Shown here piece by piece: positions 42,777 to 52,221 of a stretch of 53,725 bases of DNA (positions are counted from its first letter, which is position 1; each line of letters begins with the position of its first letter). The DNA comes from ZC4RG29 sp032907565 (GTDB lineage Bacteria > Bacteroidota > Bacteroidia > Cytophagales > Cyclobacteriaceae), in assembly GCA_032907565.1 (NCBI GenBank), contig JAJJPK010000102.1:1-53725 (forward strand), in the 5' to 3' direction. The position numbers and the translations under genes were made by a program. The notes beneath the pieces are model-generated. The model worked only from the letters and a program-made list of their open reading frames with translations. It made no database searches and had not been told where the DNA came from.

Positions 42777-44450
42777 CTATCTGGAGGCCGTCTGTCCCTG
42801 ACGGTTTCCGATGCGGGCCTCCGAGATAAGTGCGTCGAGTGCGTTGATTTCGGCAGTTTTCCTTTCTGCGCTCCATCCGGAATACCGCGCCAGTTCCTCG
42901 GTGACCTCAGCCTTCCAGCGTTCGACACGCATGATGTCAAAGTTCAAAAGTCCGGTCCGGCGCAAAAAGAAATCGACTAGCGTAACGATCATCTCGTGAT
43001 GAAAGCAGAACCACAACTCAGACAGAATCAGGGCAAGATCTTTGTCCAGCGCGGCGTCCTGTTGCAGGAAATTCCGGAGGATCAGGTTGGTCTGTTGTCC
43101 ATAATTTGCGACAAGATATTCGGCAGTGCGGGCGTCAAGGCCAACGTCTGAAAGCTGACGGGCAACCTCTTCGCGGTATTTGACCACGTCCTGATAGCCA
43201 CTAAACGTATGGCCTGCGAGCCGGATCCTGTGCGTAAAGCATTCGCGCAACACGTGTTCCGCAAAGTACCGGTCCACAACCAGGTCGACAACGCGCTCGG
43301 CCATCTTACGATAGCCCGTCAGTTTGCCACCCGCAATGGATATCAATCCTGAGGACGATTCAAAAATTTCATCTTTGCGCGATAACTCGGAAGCGGACTT
43401 ACCTTCTTCATGAATTAGCGGTCGCAGACCAGCCCAGCTGGATTCTATATCATCGAGAGAAAGATGCACAGAAGGAAAGGTGTCGTTGACGGCGCGGATG
43501 AGGTACTCCGCATCCTCCACAGTGGCCACTACGTGATCTTTGTCACCCTGATAATTGGTATCCGTTGTGCCGATGTACGACACACGACCCCGCGGGATAG
43601 CAAATATCATCCTGCCGTCGTTCACATCGAAGTATATCGCCTGTTGCACGGGCAGACGCTCGCGCGGTACTACGATATGCACGCCCTTGGTGAGGTGGAG
43701 GTGTTTGCCACTGAGCGATCCATCGGCCGTGCGCAGGTCGTCGACCCAAGGCCCGGTTGCATTGACAACGGCTGTTGCCTGCAGGTCCAATTCCTCACCA
43801 GTGAGTTCGTCGATCACACGTGCACCTGCGATATGCTTGTCTTCGTATAGGAAGTCGCGCGCTGCCACGTAGTTGACACATATCGCACCCAGCTGAAATG
43901 CTTTTTTCATTACCTCCAGCGTCAGCCGGGCATCGTCAGTACGGTATTCAGCGTAGATAGCGCCGCCTTTGATGAAGTCTTTCTTCAGGAGGGGTTCGTA
44001 TCGAAGGGTTTGCGGGCGGGTCAACATGCGCCGCTGGTCAGCCTTTTTTACGTTCGCCAGCCAGTCGTACAGCTTAAGGCCGAGCGACGTGATCAGATAG
44101 CCCAGCGACTTCCCTTCGGAAAGGGGCAACAGCATTTTTTCAGGGATGACGAGGTGCGGCGCCAGATTGTGAACGACAGCGCGTTCGCTTCCCACTTCCT
44201 TGACAAGGCCGAATTCCAGTTGCTTGAGATAGCGAAGCCCGCCGTGAATCAATTTGGTGGACCGGCTGCTGGTGCCGGATGCAAAATCGTCGCGCTCCAC
44301 GAGGGCTACCTTAAGTCCCCGGGACACGGCGTCGAGCGCAATGCCCGCGCCGGTGATGCCCCCGCCGATCACCAGTACGTCGAACCGTTCGCTTCTGAGC
44401 CGCTCCAGCAGCTGTTCCCTAAAGGTTACCGAAAACCCGTGTAATGCCAT
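42777..44450 (-). CDS. glpD: Glycerol-3-phosphate dehydrogenase, FAD-dependent (aerobic)
   Basis: The 557-residue FAD enzyme oxidises sn-glycerol-3-phosphate to dihydroxyacetone phosphate and passes electrons to quinone. The FAD motif is VIGGGITGAGIALDAVSRGLKVALVERDDFASGTSSRSTKLIHGGLRYL, the family hallmark, followed later by GPWVDDLR and SIAGGKLTGYRKMAERVVD. It lies at the inner membrane face. It is 48 bases downstream of glpK on the same strand, and the order glpF-glpK-glpD forms one operon. A gap of 113 bases separates it from the ROK gene. Confidence 0.96.
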   Translation of the reverse strand: MALHGFSVTFREQLLERLRSERFDVLVIGGGITGAGIALDAVSRGLKVALVERDDFASGTSSRSTKLIHGGLRYLKQLEFGLVKEVGSERAVVHNLAPHLVIPEKMLLPLSEGKSLGYLITSLGLKLYDWLANVKKADQRRMLTRPQTLRYEPLLKKDFIKGGAIYAEYRTDDARLTLEVMKKAFQLGAICVNYVAARDFLYEDKHIAGARVIDELTGEELDLQATAVVNATGPWVDDLRTADGSLSGKHLHLTKGVHIVVPRERLPVQQAIYFDVNDGRMIFAIPRGRVSYIGTTDTNYQGDKDHVVATVEDAEYLIRAVNDTFPSVHLSLDDIESSWAGLRPLIHEEGKSASELSRKDEIFESSSGLISIAGGKLTGYRKMAERVVDLVVDRYFAEHVLRECFTHRIRLAGHTFSGYQDVVKYREEVARQLSDVGLDARTAEYLVANYGQQTNLILRNFLQQDAALDKDLALILSELWFCFHHEMIVTLVDFFLRRTGLLNFDIMRVERWKAEVTEELARYSGWSAERKTAEINALDALISEARIGNRQGQTASR

Positions 44451-44498
44451 ACTGTAGTCAAGTTCCGTATCAGCACAAACGCACGGCGGCGATCGTTC

Positions 44499-45980
44499 TT
44501 ACTCTTTCGCCCATCCTTTTGTGCGTTCGACGGCACGAAGCCATCCTTTATACAATCGCTTGCGGGTCTCTTCGTCCATATTTGGCGTAAATGTCCTGTC
44601 GATAGTGCGAGCCGACTCAATATCTTTCTTCGTCCACATGCCTGACGCGATGCCCGCAAGGAACGCCGCACCCATTGCAGTGGATTCGATGACAGCCGGA
44701 CGTTCGACGCTGGCCCCAAGGATGTCGGCCTGGAACTGCATAAGCACGTTGTTAGCGCTCGCGCCCCCGTCAACTTTCAGCGTTGACAAGGGAATGCCTG
44801 CATCCTGTTGCATGGCCTCCAGGACGTCGCGTGTTTGGTAAGCCATCGACTCAAGCGTCGCTTTGATGATATGATCTTTGCCGGTATCCCGCGTGAGCCC
44901 GAATATTGCTCCTCTTGCGTACATGTCCCAGTAAGGTGCACCCAGACCGGCAAAGGCGGGCACGACATATACTTCATTAGATCCGAGCGCCTTGGATGCA
45001 AAGTATTCGGAATCTTTTGATTGGTCGATCATATGAAGGCTGTCGCGCAGCCACTGAATGGCGGCGCCTGCGATAAAGACGCTGCCCTCCAGAGCGTACT
45101 CGACCTTCCCGTCCAGGCCCCAGGCGATGGTAGTGACGAGCCCATGCCGCGAGATCTGGATACGTTCGCCCGTATTCATCAGCATAAAGCATCCGGTACC
45201 GTACGTGTTCTTTACCATTCCAGGTTCAAAACACGCCTGTCCGAACAAGGCGGCATGCTGATCTCCCGCAACACCCATAATCGGTATTGCTGTGCCGTTG
45301 ACGTCCCATGATCCGAAATGAGCTGCCGAGGGCAACACCTTAGGCAGCATGGATGCGGGGATGTTTAGTTCGTTGAGAAGCCGTGTATCCCAATCGAGAT
45401 TGCGGATGTCAAACAGCAGCGTACGCGAAGCGTTGGTGTAGTCGGTTACGTGCGATTTCCCGCCGGTCAGGTTCCAGATGAGCCAGGAGTCAACGGTACC
45501 AAAGGCGAGTTCACCTTTCTCGGCACGCGCACGCACACCTTCGACGTTGTCGAGGATCCATCGGACTTTGGTAGCGGAGAAATAGGAGTCGATGACCAGT
45601 CCGGTATGTTCGCGCACGTAAGGTTCAAGTCCTTGTTCCTTCAGTTCCTCGCATAGCGGAGCCGTTCGCTTGTCTTGCCAGACGATGGCATTGTACACCG
45701 GTTCTCCGGTATTGCGATCCCACACCACGGTGGTCTCCCGCTGGTTGGTGATCCCGATAGCTTTGATTGACGATTCCTTGACTTTGTGTTCGCGAATGAG
45801 TTTTTGAAGCACGCTCATTTGCGAACCCCATATTTCCTTTGGGTCATGTTCCACCCATCCGGAATGCGGAAAGATCTGGCGGAACTCTTGTTGGGCGATG
45901 CCCTGGATGCGGCCTCGTTCGTCGAACAAGACGGCCCGGGAGCTTGTGGTTCCCTGGTCAAGTGCGATAACGTAGTTCAT
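44499..45980 (-). CDS. glpK: Glycerol kinase
   Basis: The 493-residue FGGY-family kinase phosphorylates glycerol to sn-glycerol-3-phosphate. Typical segments are YVIALDQGTTSSRAVLFD at the start, SGWVEHDPKEIW, TNQRETTVVWD, FGTVDSWLIWNLTGG and the ATP site LKVDGGASANNVLMQFQADILG. The frame stays open to 46073, but the ATG at 45980 gives the exact family N-terminus (MNYVIALDQG). It lies 11 bases downstream of glpF and 48 upstream of glpD. Confidence 0.97.
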   Translation of the reverse strand: MNYVIALDQGTTSSRAVLFDERGRIQGIAQQEFRQIFPHSGWVEHDPKEIWGSQMSVLQKLIREHKVKESSIKAIGITNQRETTVVWDRNTGEPVYNAIVWQDKRTAPLCEELKEQGLEPYVREHTGLVIDSYFSATKVRWILDNVEGVRARAEKGELAFGTVDSWLIWNLTGGKSHVTDYTNASRTLLFDIRNLDWDTRLLNELNIPASMLPKVLPSAAHFGSWDVNGTAIPIMGVAGDQHAALFGQACFEPGMVKNTYGTGCFMLMNTGERIQISRHGLVTTIAWGLDGKVEYALEGSVFIAGAAIQWLRDSLHMIDQSKDSEYFASKALGSNEVYVVPAFAGLGAPYWDMYARGAIFGLTRDTGKDHIIKATLESMAYQTRDVLEAMQQDAGIPLSTLKVDGGASANNVLMQFQADILGASVERPAVIESTAMGAAFLAGIASGMWTKKDIESARTIDRTFTPNMDEETRKRLYKGWLRAVERTKGWAKE

Positions 45981-45991
45981 GATGTGAAAGA

Positions 45992-46696
45992 TCAGAAAAT
46001 GAGCACGTAGAGTCCAGCTCCGACTACGGCGCCGGTAAGCGGACCGGCTACCGGTATCCAGGCGTAGGACCAATCGGAATGCCCTTTTCCGCGTACGGGA
46101 AGTATGGCGTGGGCAAGACGCGGACCCAAATCCCGCGCCGGGTTTATGGCGAAGCCAGTCGTACCGCCCAGGCCGATACCAATCACGGTGACGAGCGCTC
46201 CGATCACAAGTGGATTGAGCCCCTCCGTGAAGCGGTTCGCTCCGATGAAGAGTACGCCCATAACGAGGATCATAGTGCCGATCACCTCGCTGATGAAGTT
46301 ATTGCCGCTAGACCGTATGGCGGGCGCAGTACAAAAGACAGCTAATTTCAGGGCTGGATCGTTGGTGTGCGACCAGTGCGGGAGGTAGTGCAGCCAAACC
46401 AATACGGCTCCGACAAAGGCGCCGGCAAGTTGAGCTGCGAAGTAGCCCGCGACCTGATCCCACGGAAAAGCGCCTGTGACAGCCAGCCCCAGGGTTACAG
46501 CCGGGTTGATATGCGCGCCACTGAATTGGCCCACTGCATAGATTGCCATACTTACGGAGAGTCCCCATCCTATCGTAATGGTGAGCCAGCCGGCATTTTC
46601 TGATTTCGAATGTTTGAGCAGGACCCCTGCCACAACACCATCGCCCAAAAGGACGAGGAGGAGGGTTCCCAGGAATTCACCAAGGTAAGGAGACAT
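45992..46696 (-). CDS. glpF: Glycerol facilitator (aquaglyceroporin)
   Basis: The 234-residue membrane channel belongs to the MIP family. The two pore motifs are present, SGAHINPAVTLG and GFAINPARDLGPRL (the second with the glycerol-facilitator aspartate after NPAR). About six membrane helices are visible. It allows glycerol diffusion into the cell. It is the first gene of the glpF-glpK-glpD run, and the haloperoxidase gene ends 51 bases upstream of its start on the same strand. Confidence 0.96.
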   Translation of the reverse strand: MSPYLGEFLGTLLLVLLGDGVVAGVLLKHSKSENAGWLTITIGWGLSVSMAIYAVGQFSGAHINPAVTLGLAVTGAFPWDQVAGYFAAQLAGAFVGAVLVWLHYLPHWSHTNDPALKLAVFCTAPAIRSSGNNFISEVIGTMILVMGVLFIGANRFTEGLNPLVIGALVTVIGIGLGGTTGFAINPARDLGPRLAHAILPVRGKGHSDWSYAWIPVAGPLTGAVVGAGLYVLIF

Positions 46697-46747
46697 AGGT
46701 TTGGTATAGGTAAGGATATGGGATTGCGATTGCTGGTGATTTCCGAT

Positions 46748-48100
46748 TTATTCCTCGGCACGCGCCAGCGCTTCGTCGCGGGTCCGCACACGTTCCACGA
46801 CGAATTCACCGATCTGGGTTCCGATCTCCGCTCCCACTTCACATGCCCTGCGATAGTGAATGCCACCGTAAAGACGGCTGATGACTGCTTCCTGAGCCGC
46901 TTCCTTGAAGGAATTGAACTTCCTGGCAGTCATGCCGAATTCCACTTCAGTGCTGTCCGTGAATGCGAAATTGTCGCCGAACAGATCTGTCAATACTACC
47001 GCGGCGGCGCTGGATATCATACTGTGTCCACTCGTATATTCCGGAAATGGCGGTGTTTGCAACAGCGGTACCCAGTTTTCATCAATGTACTGGTTGATGT
47101 AAGTCTCCGGCCGGACAAGATTGCTCCTGTATTTTTCATCCCAGCAGCTCACGAATGCATCCATCAGGGCCATTGACACCATGGCGTATGCCTCGGCCGA
47201 TTCTGCGAGGGATTTCTTGGTCTTCTTGCATGCGTGCTCTGTAATAGAGAGCCAGTGCCCACCGGGCGAGATTTTTTTGGTAGCGAACATGACGTGCCCC
47301 TTGACGTTCATGACGAACGGGTTGCAGTCCCAGAAGCGGGCGATTTCCTTTTGCTCTTCTGTCAACGAAGAGCCGACGGTGAATACCTCGTGCGCCTCTT
47401 TATAAAAGGGCGACGCCGTGTCTAGCGAGAACGGAAGCGGCGGCTCAGGTTTGAACTGTGCCGCGGAGTCCAGCACGAAAGTGCGAACCTTGTTCCAATG
47501 GGGTTCGACACCGTCCATATACGCCGGCGGCGTAGGTTTCCATGTGGCCGGATCATTATCTACGGTGTACTTCGGGAAGGAGCGCGTTTGCTTGTAATTA
47601 TCGGATCCTGACCACTGCAGGATGTGTTTTGCCACCGTTTCCCCGTAGGCAATGGAGCGGTCGAAGACGTCCTCAGGCATGCCAATAGCACGGTACTCGC
47701 TGAGGATTTGCGTGTGGAACTGGTCCATCTTGTCCTCCGAAAAGACCAGTGCGCGTCCTACAAGGATAGCAGCCTCTACGGCGGACAGGCTAAGACAGTA
47801 CTCCTCCTCTCCTTCCGGTCCGGGGACCGGCTCCAGCCCCTTTATCTGGCCAGCCAGGCTCTTGAATTGGGGATTCCCCTTGATCGCAGCCTCGTACGCA
47901 GCAATACTCGTATATCCGTATATACGACTAGCGACTGGAGGCGAGAAAATGTCGTGGATGATAATGCTGGTCACTTGTCGGATCGTACGGTGCAGGAAAT
48001 CAGGGTTTTCAGCCTCCGATCTCCAGGCCTCGTTTACCGGATTGCTGCAGCCCGCCACCAGGGCGGCGAGCATTAGCGCTTGCGCCAATCTCATTCTCAT
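46748..48100 (-). CDS. Vanadium-haloperoxidase/PAP2-like lipoprotein
   Basis: The 450-residue protein carries a lipoprotein signal (ALMLAALVAGCSNP). Its catalytic half has the vanadate/phosphate-binding motif set of vanadium haloperoxidases and PAP2 phosphatases: KYRSNLVRPE, PPFPEYTSGHSMIS and RLYGGIHYRRACEVG. The residues K, R, SGH and H-R-R sit in the expected spacing. It could be a haloperoxidase or an acid phosphatase-like enzyme. It has its own promoter candidate and lies upstream of glpF, so a functional link to glycerol is not established. Confidence 0.88.
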   Translation of the reverse strand: MRMRLAQALMLAALVAGCSNPVNEAWRSEAENPDFLHRTIRQVTSIIIHDIFSPPVASRIYGYTSIAAYEAAIKGNPQFKSLAGQIKGLEPVPGPEGEEEYCLSLSAVEAAILVGRALVFSEDKMDQFHTQILSEYRAIGMPEDVFDRSIAYGETVAKHILQWSGSDNYKQTRSFPKYTVDNDPATWKPTPPAYMDGVEPHWNKVRTFVLDSAAQFKPEPPLPFSLDTASPFYKEAHEVFTVGSSLTEEQKEIARFWDCNPFVMNVKGHVMFATKKISPGGHWLSITEHACKKTKKSLAESAEAYAMVSMALMDAFVSCWDEKYRSNLVRPETYINQYIDENWVPLLQTPPFPEYTSGHSMISSAAAVVLTDLFGDNFAFTDSTEVEFGMTARKFNSFKEAAQEAVISRLYGGIHYRRACEVGAEIGTQIGEFVVERVRTRDEALARAEE

Positions 48101-48125
48101 GTCGGTAGGTTCGTGCTCACTTTGT

Positions 48126-48133
48126 CAAAAGTA
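48126..48133 (-). promoter_or_regulatory. Promoter of the haloperoxidase-like gene
   Basis: On the minus strand TACTTTTG is a perfect TAnnTTTG match ending 25 bases before the ATG at 48100. A TTG lies about 15 bases upstream, closer than the usual spacing. Confidence 0.6.
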
Positions 48134-48209
48134 ATAAACTTAGTTAAACAAGCGTACCCGGTTTGGACACAAAGTGCAGGCGCAAACGACCGCGGAATCG
48201 GTAGCAAGG

Positions 48210-48227
48210 AAGTGAAGCATTTCACTT
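48210..48227. other. Inverted repeat in the divergent gap before lacI
   Basis: The arms AAGTGAA and TTCACTT enclose a 4-base loop. It lies in the 335-base gap between the haloperoxidase-like and LacI genes, which otherwise holds the promoter at 48126, the ATTTCGGCC element at 48311-48337 and a TTACTTTG box at 48341. Its role is unknown. Confidence 0.35.
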
Positions 48228-48310
48228 GCACGTTCGAGGTTGGACTTCGATTTGCCGGTACGTATAATTGCGGACCATGTCATCGGCGACTGAAAGCGAA
48301 CCGCTCCACT

Positions 48311-48337
48311 ATATTTCGGCCATATTTCGGCCGAAAT
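48311..48337. promoter_or_regulatory. Candidate LacI-family operator: tandem repeat plus palindrome
   Basis: Two perfect tandem copies of ATATTTCGGCC are followed by GAAAT, so that the second copy completes a 14-bp palindrome, ATTTCGGCCGAAAT (48324-48337). LacI-type regulators bind palindromes with a central CG-rich step, as here. It lies about 100 bases before the LacI gene and just ahead of a TTACTTTG box at 48341-48348, so autoregulation is likely (inference). Confidence 0.55.
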
Positions 48338-48435
48338 TTGTTACTTTGGGGGGTGACCGACGTGGCGCGATAATTTCCGAGCCGACACGGCAGCACAACG
48401 TCGCCGATACAACCAGAGCCAGTACATAATTATCT

Positions 48436-49479
48436 ATGAAATACAATCAAGTAACCATTAAAGATATTGCCCGGGAGCTGGGCATCTCACCCTCGACGGT
48501 TTCCCGCGCGCTCAAAGATCATCCGGATATAAGTCCGGAAACGAAGCGAGCCGTTAACGAACTTGCAGAAAAACTAAACTACCAGCCCAACATCGTTGCG
48601 CTCAGCCTCCGGCAAAGCAAGACAAACACCTTGGGCGTTATCATTCCGGAAATTGTTCACTTCTTCTTTTCCACTGTCATCAGTGGTATTGAGGATGTCG
48701 CCTACAGCGCGGGATACAATGTAATCCTGACCCAGTCCAACGAATCGTCGCAACGCGAAATTACTGACATGAAGGCGCTGTTCAACAGCCGCGTTGATGG
48801 CATGCTCCTATCGCTGTCGCGGGAGACGACGAACTTCGATCACATCGACGCCATGCTCGCGAAGGGCGTGCCGATGGTGTTCTTCGACCGGGTCTACGAT
48901 CATCCCGGCACCAGCAAGGTCATTGTGGACGACCGGGGTGGAGCGCGTGAGGCTACACTGCACCTCATTGATCAGGGCTGCAAGCGGATCGCCCACATCG
49001 AAGGCTCTCCGAATCTGGATATCACGCGTCAGCGCCTCGAAGGATACCTCGACGCCCTGAAAGAGCGCAACATGCCGATCGACGAAAGTCTGATCATTCC
49101 ATGCCCCGAGGCTACCATCGAGGCAGGGAAGCGGTCGACTGAGCGTCTGCTGAACCTATCACCGCTCCCGGACGGGATATTTGCTACCAACGACCCTGTG
49201 GCGATGGGTGCGATGCAGGTCATTCGCGGCAAAGGGTTGTCTATTCCCGGAGATATTGCGGTAGTAGGATTCAGCAACTGGCTGTTCAGCTCCATGATGG
49301 ATCCTCCCCTCTCTTCCGTCGATCAGCCCGGATTCGAAATGGGCCAGGAGGCTACAAAACTGCTCATCAGCCAGATCGAGACGCGGTCCAAGGATGACGT
49401 CGAGCCGAAACCCGTCACAAAAGTGCTGAAGACAAAGCTCATCATCCGCGAATCTTCATTGAAGAAAACCCCGAAGTAG
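48436..49479 (+). CDS. LacI-family transcriptional regulator
   Basis: The 347-residue protein has the LacI N-terminal helix-turn-helix (VTIKDIARELGISPSTVSRALKDHPDISPETK), the hinge NYQPNIVALSLRQ and a periplasmic-binding-protein-like sugar domain with GVIIPEIVHFFFSTVISGIEDVAYSAGYNVIL. It ends with the typical SSVDQPGFEMG region. It very probably controls the sugar genes on both sides. The candidate operator upstream at 48311-48337 supports autoregulation. The ligand is not visible; maltose or another alpha-glucoside would fit the neighbours. Confidence 0.94.
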   Translation: MKYNQVTIKDIARELGISPSTVSRALKDHPDISPETKRAVNELAEKLNYQPNIVALSLRQSKTNTLGVIIPEIVHFFFSTVISGIEDVAYSAGYNVILTQSNESSQREITDMKALFNSRVDGMLLSLSRETTNFDHIDAMLAKGVPMVFFDRVYDHPGTSKVIVDDRGGAREATLHLIDQGCKRIAHIEGSPNLDITRQRLEGYLDALKERNMPIDESLIIPCPEATIEAGKRSTERLLNLSPLPDGIFATNDPVAMGAMQVIRGKGLSIPGDIAVVGFSNWLFSSMMDPPLSSVDQPGFEMGQEATKLLISQIETRSKDDVEPKPVTKVLKTKLIIRESSLKKTPK

Positions 49480-49586
49480 GTCATAGACCACTTCAGGGTT
49501 GTTTTCAGTAGCTGATTGCGTTTCCCTGGCGAACGCCCAGGGTGATCGTGGGTCAAATTGACTTACTTTGCACCCAAATTTTATCT

Positions 49587-51983
49587 ATGGCCCATGGAAT
49601 TACATCCAGGAGTCTGGGCGACCTCGTTTCTTTTGTCACGAACGGCGCCGTTCTCCAGGGTGAAACTACTTTTGGAAAGTTTCGCGTCACTGCGTACTCC
49701 GGTTCAGTAGTACGTATCGACGCAACACGCGACGCGTTCGACGACTTTTCCTATGCGGTCGTCGCCCAACCACTTGAAGACACGCTGGCCTTCCGTGACC
49801 TCGGCGATATACTGGAGATTACACTGGCCACATTCACCATTCGTATCACCAAGTACCCGGTTCGTTTCACGTTCATTACCAATGATGGACGCGTCATCAA
49901 CGAAGATCATTCGTTCGGCATCAGCTGGAATGGTGAACAGGTGACAAGCTATCGGAAACTTCAGGAAGGGGAACGCTTTATCGGACTTGGCGAGAAAACC
50001 GGACCGCTCGACAAACGCGGTATGGGTTATCAAAACTGGAATACCGACAGCTATGGTTTCCCCTTGAACGCCGACCCATTGTATTGCACGACTCCATTCT
50101 ATATCGGGGTGCACAACCAGCTCGTGTACGGGATCTTCTTCGACAACAGCTACAAGTCCTTCTTCAATTTTGGCGCATCGAACAACCAGTTCTCGAGTTT
50201 TTCGGCAGACGCGGGAACCATGCGGTATTATTTCATGCACGATGCCCGTATGGCCGATCTTCTTCGCGACTACACCTGGCTTACGGGCCGGATCAAACTC
50301 CCGCCCCGGTGGAGCATTGGGTATCAGCAATGCCGATACAGCTATTATCCGGATGTTGAGGTACTCAGCGTAGCGCGAACGTTTCGTGAAAAGGAAATCC
50401 CCGCCGACGCGATCGTCCTCGACATCCACCACATGGATGAGTACAAGATATTCACCTGGAACAAGAGTCATTTCCGCGACCCCGTGCGCCTCATCCGTGA
50501 GTTGCGCGACATGGGCTTCCAGGTGGTGGTAATTTGTGATCCCGGCATCAAGGTCGAGCCCGGGTACCACGCGTATGATGAAGGTATGCGCGAGAATGTT
50601 TTCCTCAAGTATCCCGACGACTCGCCGTACACTGCGCAGGTGTGGCCGGGATGGTGTCATTTCCCGGACTTCACCGACCCCGTAGCCCGGGAATGGTGGA
50701 AAAGGCAGTTCACCGTTTATACCGACCTCGAAATCCGGGGATTCTGGAACGACATGAATGAGATCGCTACTTGGGGCAATATGGTGCCGGAAAACGTCGA
50801 GTTCTCGTTCGAAGGCAAGAAGGGCACCATGCGTTCCGGCCGGAATCTTTACGGGTTGATGATGGCGCGCAGCACGTACGAAGCTGCCCGGGAACGGTTA
50901 GGTGGAAAGCGGCCTTTCAATCTGACACGCTCAGGATACTCCGGCGTACAGCGATACGCCGCAGTATGGACGGGCGACAACGTCTCATACGATGAACACA
51001 TGCTGCTCGGGGCGCGCATGACAAGCAACATGGGACTCGCGGGGATTGCTTTTGCAGGTTACGACGTAGGCGGCTTTGTTGGTGACGCCCATGCCAGGCT
51101 TTTTGCGCGGTGGGTTTCCATCGGCTCATTCGCCCCGTTCTTCCGTGGGCACACCATGATCAACAGCCGCGACTCCGAGCCGTGGTCATACGGTGAAGAG
51201 GTAGAACAGATCGCGCGTAACTACATCCGCTTTCGCTATCAACTGATGCCCTATTTGTATTCGGTCTTTTACGAGTCGTCCGAAACCGGCCTGCCCATAC
51301 AGCGTTCGCTCGCGATCGACTACACCTTCGACTCTCGCGTGTACGACAGCCGGTATTACAACGAGTACCTATTCGGGCCGTACCTTCTCGTATGCCCCGT
51401 GGAAAGTACGCGAGACCTTGCACGCGTATTCCTTCCCGAAGGAGAGTGGTACTACCTTTACGATGGCACACGCTTCGACGGCAATGCCGAGGTGGCCGTC
51501 GACTGCCCTATTGCGCGGCTTCCGGTATTTGTCAAAGCCGGCGCCATCATCCCGATGCAGCCGGTGATGCCCAACACGTCGATGACGCCCGATGTGATGA
51601 CGCTTCACCTGTACAAGGGAAAAGAAGCCGAAACCTTTTGGTACTACACCGACGATGGCGAAACGTTCGACTACCTCGAAGGCCACTACCACCGGCGCGC
51701 GATCGCATACGTTCCGGAAACGCGTACACTTACACTGGGAGCCGTTGAAGGAACATACACATCGCCCGCACGCACACTCCGCCTCGCCCTGCACGGGTTT
51801 GACGACGCTGGCGCGACTGTCTCCGTGAACGGAGTCCCTCACGAACTGCGTCAGGAAACTCTCCAATTCTTTGGTCCGCTTGAAAAGTTCGATCCCTTTT
51901 ACGACCCTGCACCGGTTAGCGGTGAGTTGGTGCGTGTCGCCGAACTGACGTACGAGACCGGGGCTGTGGTTATTGAATGGTAA
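49587..51983 (+). CDS. GH31 alpha-glucosidase (cytosolic)
   Basis: The 798-residue enzyme belongs to glycoside hydrolase family 31. The catalytic nucleophile is D389 in GFWNDMNEIATW and the acid/base is D464 in WTGDNVSYDEH; also seen are RWSIGYQQCRYSYYPD and the end-of-barrel FFRGHTMINSRDSEPW. No signal peptide is present. It should release glucose from alpha-1,4 (or 1,6) linked oligosaccharides. The frame is open to a GTG at 49542; ATG 49587 is preferred and is preceded by a TTACTTTG box at 49563-49570. It follows the LacI gene and precedes the transporter gene. Confidence 0.95.
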   Translation: MAHGITSRSLGDLVSFVTNGAVLQGETTFGKFRVTAYSGSVVRIDATRDAFDDFSYAVVAQPLEDTLAFRDLGDILEITLATFTIRITKYPVRFTFITNDGRVINEDHSFGISWNGEQVTSYRKLQEGERFIGLGEKTGPLDKRGMGYQNWNTDSYGFPLNADPLYCTTPFYIGVHNQLVYGIFFDNSYKSFFNFGASNNQFSSFSADAGTMRYYFMHDARMADLLRDYTWLTGRIKLPPRWSIGYQQCRYSYYPDVEVLSVARTFREKEIPADAIVLDIHHMDEYKIFTWNKSHFRDPVRLIRELRDMGFQVVVICDPGIKVEPGYHAYDEGMRENVFLKYPDDSPYTAQVWPGWCHFPDFTDPVAREWWKRQFTVYTDLEIRGFWNDMNEIATWGNMVPENVEFSFEGKKGTMRSGRNLYGLMMARSTYEAARERLGGKRPFNLTRSGYSGVQRYAAVWTGDNVSYDEHMLLGARMTSNMGLAGIAFAGYDVGGFVGDAHARLFARWVSIGSFAPFFRGHTMINSRDSEPWSYGEEVEQIARNYIRFRYQLMPYLYSVFYESSETGLPIQRSLAIDYTFDSRVYDSRYYNEYLFGPYLLVCPVESTRDLARVFLPEGEWYYLYDGTRFDGNAEVAVDCPIARLPVFVKAGAIIPMQPVMPNTSMTPDVMTLHLYKGKEAETFWYYTDDGETFDYLEGHYHRRAIAYVPETRTLTLGAVEGTYTSPARTLRLALHGFDDAGATVSVNGVPHELRQETLQFFGPLEKFDPFYDPAPVSGELVRVAELTYETGAVVIEW

Positions 51984-51999
51984 ATGAACAAAGACAGGA

Positions 52000-52127
52000 G
52001 CAGATGCAGATGCAGAGGCAGAGGCAGAGGCAAATGCACCCCAATCACTTTCTGCGCAAACCGGAACGTTGTCGCCCAATGACGCCACTGCATCTGCTTC
52101 TGCATCTGCCTCTGCTTCTGCCTCTGA
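52000..52127. repeat. Large imperfect inverted repeat of GCAGAT/GCAGAG hexamers
   Basis: A run of GCAGAT and GCAGAG hexamers (about 52000-52036) is followed after about 50 bases by the inverse, CATCTG and CTTCTG/CCTCTG hexamers (about 52088-52127). The two arms can pair over most of their length. The structure lies between the GH31 stop and the sugar transporter start, and uses the same hexamer as the array at 13071. Confidence 0.85.
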
Positions 52128-52221
52128 TATTGCCTGTGTGCATTCTTTTGTTCATTTTAGCAAGATATGCAAACCAAGGCCCGCTCATTCCGCATTCATA
52201 CTTCACCTCCAATGTAACGGC

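Noticed and set aside
49520..49542. CCCTGG...CCAGGG inverted repeat after lacI as a terminator
   Set aside because: The arms are short and unequal and no T-run follows, so I do not call it a terminator.
52069..52221. N-terminal Ala-Ser extension of the MFS transporter
   Set aside because: It is the translation of the repeat arm. The transporter family starts near ATG 52222.
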